From positions 1 through 46,779 of the forward strand of contig NZ_ACFY01000054.1 in NCBI RefSeq assembly GCF_000174195.1: a stretch of DNA of 46,779 nt, written 5' to 3'. The translations under genes were made by a program, and so were the position numbers. Positions 1-7,317 of the stretch are shown here, piece after piece. The stretch is from Roseburia inulinivorans DSM 16841. Its GTDB lineage: Bacteria > Bacillota > Clostridia > Lachnospirales > Lachnospiraceae. Positions within the stretch are counted from its first letter, which is position 1, and each line of letters begins with the position of its first letter. The notes beneath the pieces are model-generated. The model was not told the DNA's origin. It did not search any database and worked only from the letters and a program-made list of their open reading frames with translations.

Positions 1-27
1 CGGCGGCTCTGAAAATCAAAGCCGCCG
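1..27. other. inverted repeat at window edge
   Basis: CGGCGGCT at 1-8 pairs with AGCCGCCG at 20-27 around an 11-base loop. It lies at the cut edge of the window, beyond the end of the histidine kinase operon. No T-run follows on the plus strand, so its role as a terminator is uncertain. Confidence 0.4.
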
Positions 28-62
28 AAAAATAGTAGGCGCGTGAAAATGCTTCTGCTCTG

Positions 63-88
63 CGACGGCTTTTTTTCTTTTGCCGTCG
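63..88 (-). terminator. hairpin after the histidine kinase gene
   Basis: CGACGGC (63-69) pairs with GCCGTCG (82-88) around a T-rich loop, about 10 bases beyond the stop codon of the leftward operon. Position suggests the terminator of the HTH/two-component/ABC operon, but the U-tract is inside the loop rather than after the stem, so this is a moderate call. Confidence 0.4.
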
Positions 89-97
89 TCCGGCAGA

Positions 98-1012
98 TTA
101 TTTTTTTATGAGTAAGGGAGAAAAATCAATCGTAATCTTAAAAATATGGTCTTGTATCTCAATTATTGGATTTTTGCAATTCATCAACAGCAACAGCTTT
201 TTTACAATATAAAGTCCCTGTCCAGATGTACCGTTACTCCTTGAAATATCTGCCACATAAAAGCGCTCCAACAATTTTGAATATTCTTCTGTAGGAATAG
301 TTGCAATAGGATTTTTGATACACAGTTGAACAGAATCTGTATTATAAATTAGCTGAACTACAACATTACTTGTAGTGGAAGTTATCGCATTGAATATAAG
401 ATTCTGTATAATGCGAATACACGCTTTTCTATCAGCATTAAGATAAATATTCACATCAGGTATTTCTATTTGCGGTTCAATTCCATTAACACTGAAAGTC
501 GAATAGTTGTCCAACAGGATTTCGGTAAGCAATGAGCATAATTCAACTTTTCCATAATAAAATGGATATTGTCCTGCTTCCAAAAGAGAGATTTGATAAA
601 AGTCGTCTATGAGACGTTCTAATCTCAAGGCTTTTCCTGATAATGCTGAAATATATTCTTGTCTTTTTTCGTCCGGCGCACTTGATAAAAGCTGCAAATA
701 TCCGCGAATAGAAGTTAGTGGTGTCCGTAAATCGTGAGAAAGGCAAGAAATATTCTCTTTAAGTTCATCCTCCTTTTTTCGGATTTCTCCCAGATAAATG
801 TTATCTTTTGATACGATTTGATTTATGATTTCCACTAAATGCTCCAACCGCCTATCAGTTAAAGATATTGTAACTAACTTTTTCGTTTCTCCATTCAGAA
901 TAGCATTTAGTTGGACGTTCACTTTGTGTATCTGCATTTTCCAGTTAATTAAAGAAATTGAAAGGATAATGACCAATACTACTAGAACAAGAAACAGAAT
1001 CGCCCAACCCAT
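98..1012 (-). CDS. sensor histidine kinase (two-component system)
   Basis: A 304-residue membrane kinase. Residues 3-23 form one hydrophobic segment. The HisKA H-box (SHDLRTPLT) places the phosphorylated His at residue 93, followed by an HATPase_c domain with an N-box-like NLIFNA stretch and a glycine-rich GTSGQGLYIVKKL box near residue 265. There is no extended extracellular sensor domain, as in the intramembrane-sensing kinases that serve peptide-antibiotic transporters. It is the last gene of the leftward operon, 17 bases after the ABC permease, and should phosphorylate the response regulator encoded at 2833-3498. Known from the family: such kinases often respond to cell-wall-active peptides. 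The actual ligand cannot be read here. Confidence 0.9.
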   Translation of the reverse strand: MGWAILFLVLVVLVIILSISLINWKMQIHKVNVQLNAILNGETKKLVTISLTDRRLEHLVEIINQIVSKDNIYLGEIRKKEDELKENISCLSHDLRTPLTSIRGYLQLLSSAPDEKRQEYISALSGKALRLERLIDDFYQISLLEAGQYPFYYGKVELCSLLTEILLDNYSTFSVNGIEPQIEIPDVNIYLNADRKACIRIIQNLIFNAITSTTSNVVVQLIYNTDSVQLCIKNPIATIPTEEYSKLLERFYVADISRSNGTSGQGLYIVKKLLLLMNCKNPIIEIQDHIFKITIDFSPLLIKK

Positions 1013-1029
1013 ATTCTACCTCCTTGTTT

Positions 1030-1836
1030 TTACTTGATTTCTTTCTTACTCATAGCAATGCCGCCGACAATCAAAAGCAAAATGCCCCCCATGAAATAAA
1101 ATGGTAAATGTTCGATAATCCCCATTGTGCGGCAAGAACAAAAATTCATCCAATAGTACATAGGATTTCCATACACAAAAATTTTCAAAGGTATTGAAGC
1201 CGCGTCCATATTACTCCATAGCATTAAATAAACAGACGCTCCGCTGAATACATATAAGCAGCAAATTCCAGTTACAACCCCTATATTTTGAATGATAACA
1301 CACAGGAAAATAGAAATGCTTTCAAATGCTAACAAAACGATTCCACAAGCCAGTGCCCATCCAAACAGGGTTAGTGCTTCACTCGCAGACGGAATATAAC
1401 CGGATTGTATGATTTCGATAACGAAAAATGCAGCGACAAAAATCAGATATGTTATCAGGGACACTGCCAATATTGTAATTGCCTTGGTGTAATAGAGAAT
1501 AGTCCGTTTAGTACCGTATGCAACAGACAACTTGATTGTGCCCGTGTTATATTCTTTTGTAAAAAATATGGTCGCAAATACAAGGCAAACAATCCAGAAA
1601 AAGGCTGTGTATGCAAGGGATGAGCGGGCAACAGTTTGAAAAGTTGGCATTTCACTGGATAAGTAACATTTAGCTTGAAAGCCGATTACACTTTCTGTTC
1701 CGTCTCCTGCTCCGAAAAAAGTCATATCGCCAAGTGCAAAGGAGACCATTACAAGTGCCACACATACGCCTAATATAGCTATCATTATTTTTGAGCGAAA
1801 CAATTTATAAAATTCAGCTTTAAAATGGTTAATCAT
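1030..1836 (-). CDS. ABC-2 type permease, lantibiotic/bacitracin-export like
   Basis: About 268 residues. The protein begins with an amphipathic stretch typical of antibiotic-export permeases (MINHFKAEFYKLFRSK), then about six hydrophobic segments. The ATG at 1836 is chosen over an upstream TTG at 1851 because GGAGGG lies 7 bases before it. This start overlaps the end of the ATPase gene by 8 bases (ATGATTAA), which implies translational coupling. It should form the membrane half of an exporter or immunity pump with the ATPase encoded upstream. Classical lantibiotic immunity systems often have two permeases and only one is present here, so a BcrA/BcrB-like resistance pump is an alternative. 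Confidence 0.8.
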   Translation of the reverse strand: MINHFKAEFYKLFRSKIMIAILGVCVALVMVSFALGDMTFFGAGDGTESVIGFQAKCYLSSEMPTFQTVARSSLAYTAFFWIVCLVFATIFFTKEYNTGTIKLSVAYGTKRTILYYTKAITILAVSLITYLIFVAAFFVIEIIQSGYIPSASEALTLFGWALACGIVLLAFESISIFLCVIIQNIGVVTGICCLYVFSGASVYLMLWSNMDAASIPLKIFVYGNPMYYWMNFCSCRTMGIIEHLPFYFMGGILLLIVGGIAMSKKEIK

Positions 1837-2749
1837 TTTTGCACCCTCCAATCAAATTAGTATAATAAGTTTCAAGGCTGTCTCCGGATTGTGCCAACTG
1901 ATAAATTATAATATTATTCGCACTTAGCAACGCTGATACTTTTCCGGCATTTTCAACATAATCATATAGATGAATACTTTTATCTGGCATAACAGAAAAA
2001 TTTGAAGTATTCAGTTCGCTTTCCAACAAAGCACTGGTAGTAGCTACATCATTAACCTGTAATAATAAATGCTTTTTGCAGCGTTGCTCTAACTCTGCCG
2101 CAGTAATTTCCTGCAAAAGTTTCCCCTCATGTAAGATACCGTATCTATTGGCTAATTGATGAAGCTCCGAGAGAATGTGACTTGAAATTAAAATAGTAAT
2201 TCCACGTTCTTCATTTAACCTTTTTAGTAAGTTTCTTAATTCAATAATTCCAGTAGGGTCTAATCCGTTAATTGGTTCATCCAGTACGAGAAATTCAGGA
2301 TTTCCAAGCAAAGCGATTGCAAGAGCTAATCGCTGCCGCATACCCAAAGAAAAATCTTTTGCTTTTTTCTTTCCGGCGTCTCTCAGATTGACCAATTCCA
2401 GAGCATTATCAATGCAAACCTTTCCAGGAATACCACGTTGCAGGCGTTGTACCTCCAAATTTTCATGGGCTGTCATATCAAGATAAAGAGAAGGACTCTC
2501 AATAATACAACCAATGCGCTCACGCTGTTTTGCGAGTTTCTTATCACTCTTACCGAACAAAGCAATATTGCCAGTTGTAGGTTCTGCTAACCCAGTTAAT
2601 AAACGGATCATGGTCGTTTTACCTGCACCGTTTTCTCCGATAAACCCATAAATGTCTCCCTGCATTACAGACATAGATACTTGATTTAGGGCCAGTGTGT
2701 TGCGATACTTTTTCGTGATGTTGATAGCTTCAAAAACTGTTGTGTTCAT
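1829..2749 (-). CDS. ABC transporter ATP-binding protein (BcrA/lantibiotic immunity type)
   Basis: A 306-residue ATPase with Walker A GENGAGKTT, signature FSLGMRQRLALA and Walker B FLVLDEPINGLDP, followed by the H-loop stretch ILISSHILSEL. The residues after ~215 form the C-terminal extension usual in the bacitracin/lantibiotic export subfamily. It energises the downstream permease, whose start codon lies within this gene's last codons. Being under a dedicated two-component system fits a drug- or peptide-inducible efflux pump. The substrate is an inference from family and context only. Confidence 0.9.
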   Translation of the reverse strand: MNTTVFEAINITKKYRNTLALNQVSMSVMQGDIYGFIGENGAGKTTMIRLLTGLAEPTTGNIALFGKSDKKLAKQRERIGCIIESPSLYLDMTAHENLEVQRLQRGIPGKVCIDNALELVNLRDAGKKKAKDFSLGMRQRLALAIALLGNPEFLVLDEPINGLDPTGIIELRNLLKRLNEERGITILISSHILSELHQLANRYGILHEGKLLQEITAAELEQRCKKHLLLQVNDVATTSALLESELNTSNFSVMPDKSIHLYDYVENAGKVSALLSANNIIIYQLAQSGDSLETYYTNLIGGCKND

Positions 2750-2832
2750 ATTTTCACAGCTCCTTTCTTATTACTTAGTATCGCAGATAATTTCTTGAAT
2801 AATCTAAGGCAAATCTAAAGAATAGCTAAAGT

Positions 2833-3498
2833 TTATTTTGCAAAGCGGTAGCCCAAGCCCCATACGGTTTTAATTCGGCAGCCTTCGCTCCTTAATTTTT
2901 TGCGTAAGTTGCTTATATGTGTGTTAATGACATCGTTATCCCTTGCAAATGGTTCTTGCCAAATACTTTCATAAAGATTTTGCTTTGAAAAAACCTTATC
3001 GGGATATTTCGCCAATAGTTCTAAAAGTTGATATTCTTTTGCGGTAAGCACAATGATTTCGTCTGCAACAGTAACTATTTTTGATGCTGTATCAATGGAA
3101 AGTTCTCCAAATTTCAAACAAAGATTGGGCGTACATTTTTGACTTCTCAATAAGTTGCGCTCAATCCGTGCTAATAATTCGTCCAAATCAAATGGCTTTG
3201 TTAAATAGTCATCAGCACCCAAGCGAAAGAGTTCAACTTTATTAAATGTCAAACTCTTTGCAGAAACAACAATTACAGGTACATTTGAAAATTTTCTAAT
3301 AGTTCTAATTAACTCATCTCCACTGATAAAAGGAAGCATTAAATCTAAAATAATTAAATCTGGGGTCAATTCTTTTACACGTTCAAGCGCATTTGCACCA
3401 GTAAATGTGAAGAATACTTGATAATTGTATTTTTCCAGATGGTCTTTTATCATAAAGCATATTTCTTTATCATCCTCAATAATTAGCACCTTGTTCAT
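2833..3498 (-). CDS. OmpR/PhoB-family response regulator
   Basis: A 221-residue regulator: receiver domain 1-~115 with acidic pocket D9/D10, phospho-acceptor D52 (LILDLMLP) and conserved K near 101, then a winged-helix DNA-binding domain ending in the typical KTVWGLGYRF sequence. The ATG at 3498 is preferred to the upstream in-frame start at 3534 because AGGAG lies about 9 bases before it and the family's N-terminus begins there. The preceding small HTH gene ends 23 bases inside this gene. It should be activated by the kinase encoded at 98-1012 and control the operon promoter or a target outside the window. Confidence 0.92.
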   Translation of the reverse strand: MNKVLIIEDDKEICFMIKDHLEKYNYQVFFTFTGANALERVKELTPDLIILDLMLPFISGDELIRTIRKFSNVPVIVVSAKSLTFNKVELFRLGADDYLTKPFDLDELLARIERNLLRSQKCTPNLCLKFGELSIDTASKIVTVADEIIVLTAKEYQLLELLAKYPDKVFSKQNLYESIWQEPFARDNDVINTHISNLRKKLRSEGCRIKTVWGLGYRFAK

Positions 3499-3679
3499 GG
3501 CGTAACTCCTTTCTCTGTTTTGTTCTCCCGTCAATCGGCTTTTCCGCGTCCTTTGGTATCAGCCACATATACCCAAGTTTTGAAACGCCCGGTATGCGGT
3601 TCTGGCTGCAAAGTATCTGTACCCGTCGTTCCGAAATGCCCCATTTTTCCGCTGCCTGTGGCGCAGACATATATTCCAT
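3476..3679 (-). CDS. small helix-turn-helix DNA-binding protein
   Basis: 67 residues, first gene of the cargo operon. The sequence MSAPQAAEKWGISERRVQIL is a MerR/excisionase-like HTH, followed by a wing-like IPGVSKLGYMWLIPKDAEKP. This pattern is common in small regulators carried by Firmicutes mobile elements. The ATG at 3679 has GGGAG 6 bases upstream. The gene overlaps the response regulator start by 23 bases, so the two are probably translationally coupled. It may regulate its own promoter; the -10 box lies within a palindrome at 3710-3723. An excisionase-like role is possible but no integrase is in view. Confidence 0.75.
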   Translation of the reverse strand: MEYMSAPQAAEKWGISERRVQILCSQNRIPGVSKLGYMWLIPKDAEKPIDGRTKQRKELRHEQGANY

Positions 3680-3709
3680 AATTCTCCCGTCCTTTCTGCA
3701 TACAGTATC

Positions 3710-3744
3710 AGTATAATTATACTCGGACAGGCGAATAATAGCAA
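3710..3744 (-). promoter_or_regulatory. promoter with palindromic operator for the cargo operon
   Basis: On the minus strand, -35 TTGCTA (3739-3744) and -10 TATAAT (3716-3721) are separated by 17 bases. The -10 box lies within the perfect 14-base palindrome AGTATAATTATACT (3710-3723), a good candidate operator. It lies about 31 bases upstream of the HTH gene start. Confidence 0.65.
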
Positions 3745-3833
3745 GTGTCTGATTATGAATTATTTTGGTGCATAGTAGGAATTGTGTAAGCATATCCAAC
3801 GGGAAAGGGGAACAGTAAAATGTAATCGGGTGA

Positions 3834-4193
3834 ATGAATATGGCAAAAAGACCAGTAGAAAAGTATGACTTCAAGGCTTTTGGGGAAGCGATAAAAGAAG
3901 CTCGGAAAGGGCGCAAGGAGAGCCGCAAGAAAGTAAGCGACGAAATGTATATCTCCCCGCGTTACCTTGCGAACATTGAGAACAACGGGCAACACCCAAG
4001 TTTGCAGATTTTCTTTGAGCTTATACAGCGTTATAATATATCCGTAGACCAGTTCCTTTTTGACAGCCCCGCCGGGAAAGACACAAATCGGCGGCAGCTT
4101 GACGCGCTCCTTGACGATATGAGCGATACGGGCATACGGATTGTGACCGCAACAGCAGAGGAAATAGCTAAAGTCGAAAAAGAGGGCAGATAA
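3834..4193 (+). CDS. XRE-family transcriptional regulator
   Basis: 119 residues. An XRE/Cro HTH spans about residues 14-70: FGEAIKEARK, a non-canonical helix 2, then the recognition region YISPRYLANIENNGQHPSLQIFFELIQRYNISVDQFLF. The C-terminal ~45 residues are acidic. The start may be ATG 3834 or ATG 3840; neither has a strong ribosome site. It is transcribed divergently from the cargo operon and precedes the oriT/mobC/relaxase module, a usual position for ICE regulators of Tn916/Tn1549-like elements. It probably represses conjugation or the neighbouring promoter. Confidence 0.85.
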   Translation: MNMAKRPVEKYDFKAFGEAIKEARKGRKESRKKVSDEMYISPRYLANIENNGQHPSLQIFFELIQRYNISVDQFLFDSPAGKDTNRRQLDALLDDMSDTGIRIVTATAEEIAKVEKEGR

Positions 4194-4274
4194 GATGTGT
4201 CCGGCAAAACTGAACAGGATTTAAGAAGCGTTGTAATCTTTTTTTGAGATTGCAGCGTTTTTCTTTTGCGGAAG

Positions 4275-4425
4275 TTTGGCAAAATCGGGTGTAGCTCCGT
4301 AGTAGGAAGTAAGGAAAAACTTTCGTAGCAAGCATAGGAAAGGGGTACCCTTTCCGTATTTTCGCCCTCCTGCGCTGCGGCGCGTCGGTTGAAAATTGCT
4401 TGTTGGGAAGTGTCCCAAACCCTCG
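4275..4425 (+). other. oriT: candidate origin of transfer (oriT), copy 1
   Basis: The stretch directly before mobC carries three recognisable blocks: (i) TTTGGCA...CCGTAGTAGGA at 4275-4307; (ii) GCAAGCATA at 4328-4336 followed by the near-perfect palindrome GGAAAGGGGTACCCTTTCC at 4337-4355; (iii) GCTTG followed by the inverted repeat TTGGGA-AGTG-TCCCAA at 4403-4418 and AACCCTC. All three recur in inverted orientation at 12250-12393. Location beside MobC and a MOBP relaxase, with paired hairpins, is what oriT regions of this class look like. The nick site cannot be assigned from sequence alone. Confidence 0.6.
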
Positions 4426-4447
4426 GAATGGAAAGGAGTGTGAGCCG

Positions 4448-4777
4448 ATGAACGGCAGGAAACGGACAGTACAAATTAAATTCAGAGTAACAGAGGAAGA
4501 ACGGGCGTTCATTGAACAGAAAATGCAGCTCGTCCCTACCCGGAACATGGAAGCCTACTTGCGGAAAATGGCAATCGACGGGTATATCATTCAGATAGAC
4601 CATGCCGACATAAAAGCTATGACAGCGGAGATACAGAAAATCGGGGTCAATGTCAATCAGATTGCAAAGCGCGTCAATGCGACGGGCAGCGTCTACCAAG
4701 AGGATATAGAAGAAATCAAGGAGGTGCTTGCGGAGATATGGCGGTTACAAAGATTAAGCCTATTAAAAGCACGTTAA
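4448..4777 (+). CDS. mobC: MobC-like relaxosome accessory protein
   Basis: 109 residues: an N-terminal ribbon-helix-helix-like region (KRTVQIKFRVTEEERAFIEQKM) and the family's C-terminal helix with IQKIGVNVNQIAKRVN, matching the plasmid MobC/relaxosome family. It should bind oriT and help the relaxase nick it. The ATG at 4448 has AAGGAG about 10 bases upstream; earlier in-frame codons have no ribosome site. It overlaps the relaxase gene by 40 bases, so the two are translationally coupled. Confidence 0.88.
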   Translation: MNGRKRTVQIKFRVTEEERAFIEQKMQLVPTRNMEAYLRKMAIDGYIIQIDHADIKAMTAEIQKIGVNVNQIAKRVNATGSVYQEDIEEIKEVLAEIWRLQRLSLLKAR

Positions 4778-6078
4778 AAAAAGCCCTTGACTATATCCAA
4801 AACCCGAACAAGACGGACGGGAAAATGCTGGTGTCCTCGTTCGGGTGCAGCTATGAAACGGCAGATATTGAGTTCGGATTTACATTGTCGCAAGCTCTTG
4901 ACAGAGGAAACAACCTCGCACACCATTTGATACAATCTTTTGAGCCGGGGGAAGTCGATTATGAGAAAGCCCATGAAATCGGAAAACAGCTTGCCGACGC
5001 GGTAACAAAGGGGCAATATGAATACGTCCTTACCACTCACATAGATAAAGGGCATATCCATAACCACATCATTTTTTGTGCGGTAAACTTTGTAGACTAC
5101 CACAAGTATGTTTCCAACAAGCGCACCTATTACGGAATACGCAACATCAGCGACAGGCTGTGCCGGGAAAACGGCTTGTCCGTCCTTGTGCCGGAGAAAG
5201 GCGGCAAGGGAAAGAATTATGCGGTGTATAAGAAAGAGAAAACCGCCAAAGCAAAATTGAAACTTGCCGTCGATACCCTTATCCCCCAAGTGTCCGACTT
5301 TGAAGAATTGCTCGCGCGGTTACAGGCAGAAGGCTTCACAATCAAACGGGGAAAATATGTGTCCTGTTTGGTTCCGGGACAGGAACGGTTTACCCGTTTG
5401 AAAACCCTCGGCGCAGATTATACAGAGGAAGCAATCCGGGAACGGATAGAGGGCAAGCGTACCCGCACCGCCAAAGCTCCCAAGACAGAACGCGGCGTGT
5501 CCCTGCTCATTGATATTGAAAACAGTATCAAGGCGGCGCAGAGCCGGGGTTATGAACAATGGGCGAAAATCCACAATCTGAAACAGGCAGCTAAGACCAT
5601 GAATTTTATTACGGAACACAAGATTGAACAATACACCGACTTGACCGCAAAAATCGCAGAGATACAGACAGAGAGCGAACAGGCGGCAGACGCATTAAAG
5701 AGCGCGGAAAAACGGCTTGTAGATATGGCGGTGCTTATCAAGAATGTTTCCACGTTCCAAAAGACAAAACCCGCCTATGACGCATACCGCAAAGCAAGAA
5801 ATAAGGACAGTTACCGGGCAGCCCATGAGCGCGAAATCATCTTGCATGAAGCAGCGGCAAAGGCATTAAAGGCGGCGGGCGTTTCCAAGCTCCCGAACCT
5901 CACCGCGCTGCAATCGGAATATGAAAAGCTCCAGGAACAGAAAGAAGCCCTTTACGCCGACTATGGCAGACTGAAAAAACAGGTCAAAGAGTACGACGTT
6001 ATCAAACAGAACATAGACAGCATTTTACGGCAGCCAAGAGAACCGGAACGGGAAAAAGGAAAAGAACGCGGGGAGTAG
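4738..6078 (+). CDS. MOBP-type relaxase/mobilization nuclease
   Basis: 446 residues. The N-terminal ~240 residues form a relaxase domain with probable catalytic Tyr19 in LDYIQNPNKT and the metal-binding histidine cluster HIDKGHIHNHIIF (His101, 106, 108, 110). The C-terminal ~200 residues are charged and predicted coiled-coil. The enzyme nicks oriT, stays covalently bound to the 5' end and pilots the strand to the VirD4 coupling protein. Start ATG 4738 has GGAGGTGC 12-17 bases upstream. Partners in this window are MobC (overlapping), VirD4 (22778-24565) and the T4SS genes. Confidence 0.92.
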   Translation: MAVTKIKPIKSTLKKALDYIQNPNKTDGKMLVSSFGCSYETADIEFGFTLSQALDRGNNLAHHLIQSFEPGEVDYEKAHEIGKQLADAVTKGQYEYVLTTHIDKGHIHNHIIFCAVNFVDYHKYVSNKRTYYGIRNISDRLCRENGLSVLVPEKGGKGKNYAVYKKEKTAKAKLKLAVDTLIPQVSDFEELLARLQAEGFTIKRGKYVSCLVPGQERFTRLKTLGADYTEEAIRERIEGKRTRTAKAPKTERGVSLLIDIENSIKAAQSRGYEQWAKIHNLKQAAKTMNFITEHKIEQYTDLTAKIAEIQTESEQAADALKSAEKRLVDMAVLIKNVSTFQKTKPAYDAYRKARNKDSYRAAHEREIILHEAAAKALKAAGVSKLPNLTALQSEYEKLQEQKEALYADYGRLKKQVKEYDVIKQNIDSILRQPREPEREKGKERGE

Positions 6079-6095
6079 CTTTGTTCATACTTGTA

Positions 6096-6104
6096 TGATA
6101 TAAT
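6096..6104 (+). promoter_or_regulatory. extended -10 promoter element
   Basis: TGATATAAT (6096-6104) is a TGnTATAAT extended -10 in the 92-base gap between the relaxase and the next gene. No clear -35 is present, as expected for extended -10 promoters. It could drive the HTH_16 protein and the membrane protein separately from the mob genes. Confidence 0.45.
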
Positions 6105-6170
6105 AGTTCCTATCAAAAACAGTAGTTACATACCAAAGTGATACATTTTCAGCAAAGGAAGTGTCAGAGA

Positions 6171-6401
6171 ATGGAACAGGAAATGCCGGACTATGAAACG
6201 ATACGCGCCGCCGTTGCGGGCGAAAAATGGGCGTTGGAAAAAGTGCTTGCTTGTTACGGTGACGAAATCAACCGCCTTGCAATGGTAAAAAAGCGTCAGC
6301 CGGACGGAAGCGTAAAAGAGGAAATCGACGACGATTTACGGCAAACGCTCATACTGAAACTGTTAGAAGCTATCCCACAATTCCCAATAGAAAAGGAGTG
6401 A
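6171..6401 (+). CDS. HTH_16-type conjugative transposon protein
   Basis: 76 residues. The pattern DYETIRAAVAGEKWALEKVL followed by LRQTLILKLLEAIPQF matches the helix-turn-helix/sigma-like region family (PF12645) found in conjugative transposons, for example Tn916 Orf8-like proteins. ATG 6171 has AAAGGA about 9 bases upstream; the longer frame from 6138 lacks a ribosome site. The function in Tn916-type elements is thought to be regulatory; nothing here says what it binds. Confidence 0.75.
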   Translation: MEQEMPDYETIRAAVAGEKWALEKVLACYGDEINRLAMVKKRQPDGSVKEEIDDDLRQTLILKLLEAIPQFPIEKE

Positions 6402-6405
6402 TACC

Positions 6406-6774
6406 ATGACACGCGGGGAAATTTGGAAAGACTTTTTTAAGAGAACCGTTTTGCCCGCCGTTATCGCATTGTTTTTATTCTTCATGTTTAAGAACGTCTT
6501 TACAGAGGACGGGCAGACCAATTACTTTTATGTGTGGCTGTGCTGCGGTATTCCCTTTGGTATTCGCCGTATGTTCGTATGGCTTGTACCGCATGGGTAT
6601 GACATAGCCGGAACGGTGGGTATCATTGCCCTCAACTTCATTTTGGGCGGCATTATCGGTGGGGTCATTTTGATATGGCGGCTCGTCGTGGCTGCATGGT
6701 ATATCCCCCTTACGATATACCGTTTACTTACCACAGATAAGGGCGCAACCCCTCAAATCAACATGGAAAAATAG
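6406..6774 (+). CDS. small integral membrane protein (DUF6050-like)
   Basis: 122 residues with about three hydrophobic segments: residues ~14-30, 40-60 and ~70-105, the last containing a glycine-rich stretch (LNFILGGIIGGVILIW). It starts 4 bases after the HTH_16 gene, so the two are cotranscribed, and it is followed directly by a strong terminator. I associate it with the DUF6050 family seen in Tn1549-like elements, with limited certainty. Possible roles are entry exclusion or membrane support of transfer, neither shown by the sequence. Confidence 0.6.
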   Translation: MTRGEIWKDFFKRTVLPAVIALFLFFMFKNVFTEDGQTNYFYVWLCCGIPFGIRRMFVWLVPHGYDIAGTVGIIALNFILGGIIGGVILIWRLVVAAWYIPLTIYRLLTTDKGATPQINMEK

Positions 6775-6780
6775 CAAAGG

Positions 6781-6830
6781 AAAAACCGGGACGCAGACAG
6801 TCAGTAAAGACTATCCGCGCCCCGGTTTTC
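6781..6830 (+). terminator. terminator after the mobilization module
   Basis: AAAACCGGGACGC at 6782-6794 pairs with GCGCCCCGGTTTT near 6817-6829, forming a long GC-rich stem with flanking A- and T-tracts. It could act in both directions. Confidence 0.75.
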
Positions 6831-6852
6831 TTATGGGTGCAGTTCTGAAATG

Positions 6853-6962
6853 TTACGCAGTAGAACGCCGTTTTTAAGGGAAAAGGTATAAAGCCCTTGC
6901 CCTATGAGGAAACGGTTGTCAGAAGCCTGTAAAACAAGGCTTTTTTCGCCCTTACCGCGTAA
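6853..6962. repeat. 110-bp structured direct repeat, copy A
   Basis: Starts TTACGCAGTAGAACGC and ends CCGCGTAAC. A second copy of exactly the same length lies at 26373-26482 in the same orientation. Predicted by eye: an outer stem TTACGC/GCGTAA extended by GTA/TAC; stem II CCGTTT/AAACGG enclosing AAGGG/CCCTT; stem III AAGCCT/AGGCTT followed by a T-run. Stem II differs in sequence but not in pairing between copies. The right arm overlaps the last codons of the Cys-rich VLP gene (stop at 6952). Candidate non-coding RNA, terminator/attenuator or ssDNA structure. Confidence 0.6.
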
Positions 6963-7317
6963 CAAGAGCGCGCCGTTTTCTCATGCGCTCGGCTGCCTGT
7001 CTGCGGGTAATCCGCTTCCGACAGTCCGGGCAGTATTTGACGCTGTTAGAGGTGGACGCAAAGAACGCGCCGCACACGGTACATTTCTTTCTGTCCTCGG
7101 TCTGATAGAGTTCCGCATAGAGCAGCTTATCAAGAGGAAGTACGGCAATCCGAAACCACTTACAGAGCAGGGAATAGGAAATGAGCTGCGGGCATACGCA
7201 AGTGTCCCCGTCGTCCAGTAAAATACAGTTGCCATTCTCGCAGTTGCAGCACTCCTTTTTCACAAGGGTGTTTACCTTGCGGCTTTGTCGCGGCGTCAGC
7301 CGCTTAATCCCGGTCAT
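6952..7317 (-). CDS. cysteine-rich VLP domain protein
   Basis: 121 residues with about a dozen cysteines in paired motifs: CCNCENGNC near residues 23-31, CVCP, then a C-terminal CTVCGAFF...CPDC zinc-ribbon-like pair followed by an arginine-rich tail. This matches the Cys_rich_VLP family (PF14194) carried by Firmicutes conjugative elements. It is the last gene of the leftward transfer operon and overlaps the TTRAP stop by 4 bases (ATGA). The paired cysteines suggest metal binding and the basic tail nucleic-acid binding; the role in transfer is unknown. Confidence 0.8.
   Translation of the reverse strand: MTGIKRLTPRQSRKVNTLVKKECCNCENGNCILLDDGDTCVCPQLISYSLLCKWFRIAVLPLDKLLYAELYQTEDRKKCTVCGAFFASTSNSVKYCPDCRKRITRRQAAERMRKRRALVTR

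Noticed and set aside
1..97. Left end of the ICE
   Set aside because: Only two hairpins are visible; there is no integrase and no repeat matching the right boundary, so the end is more likely outside the window.
4031..4699. 222-codon minus-strand frame across the XRE and mobC genes
   Set aside because: Crosses the oriT candidate and is antisense to two well-supported genes with ribosome sites.
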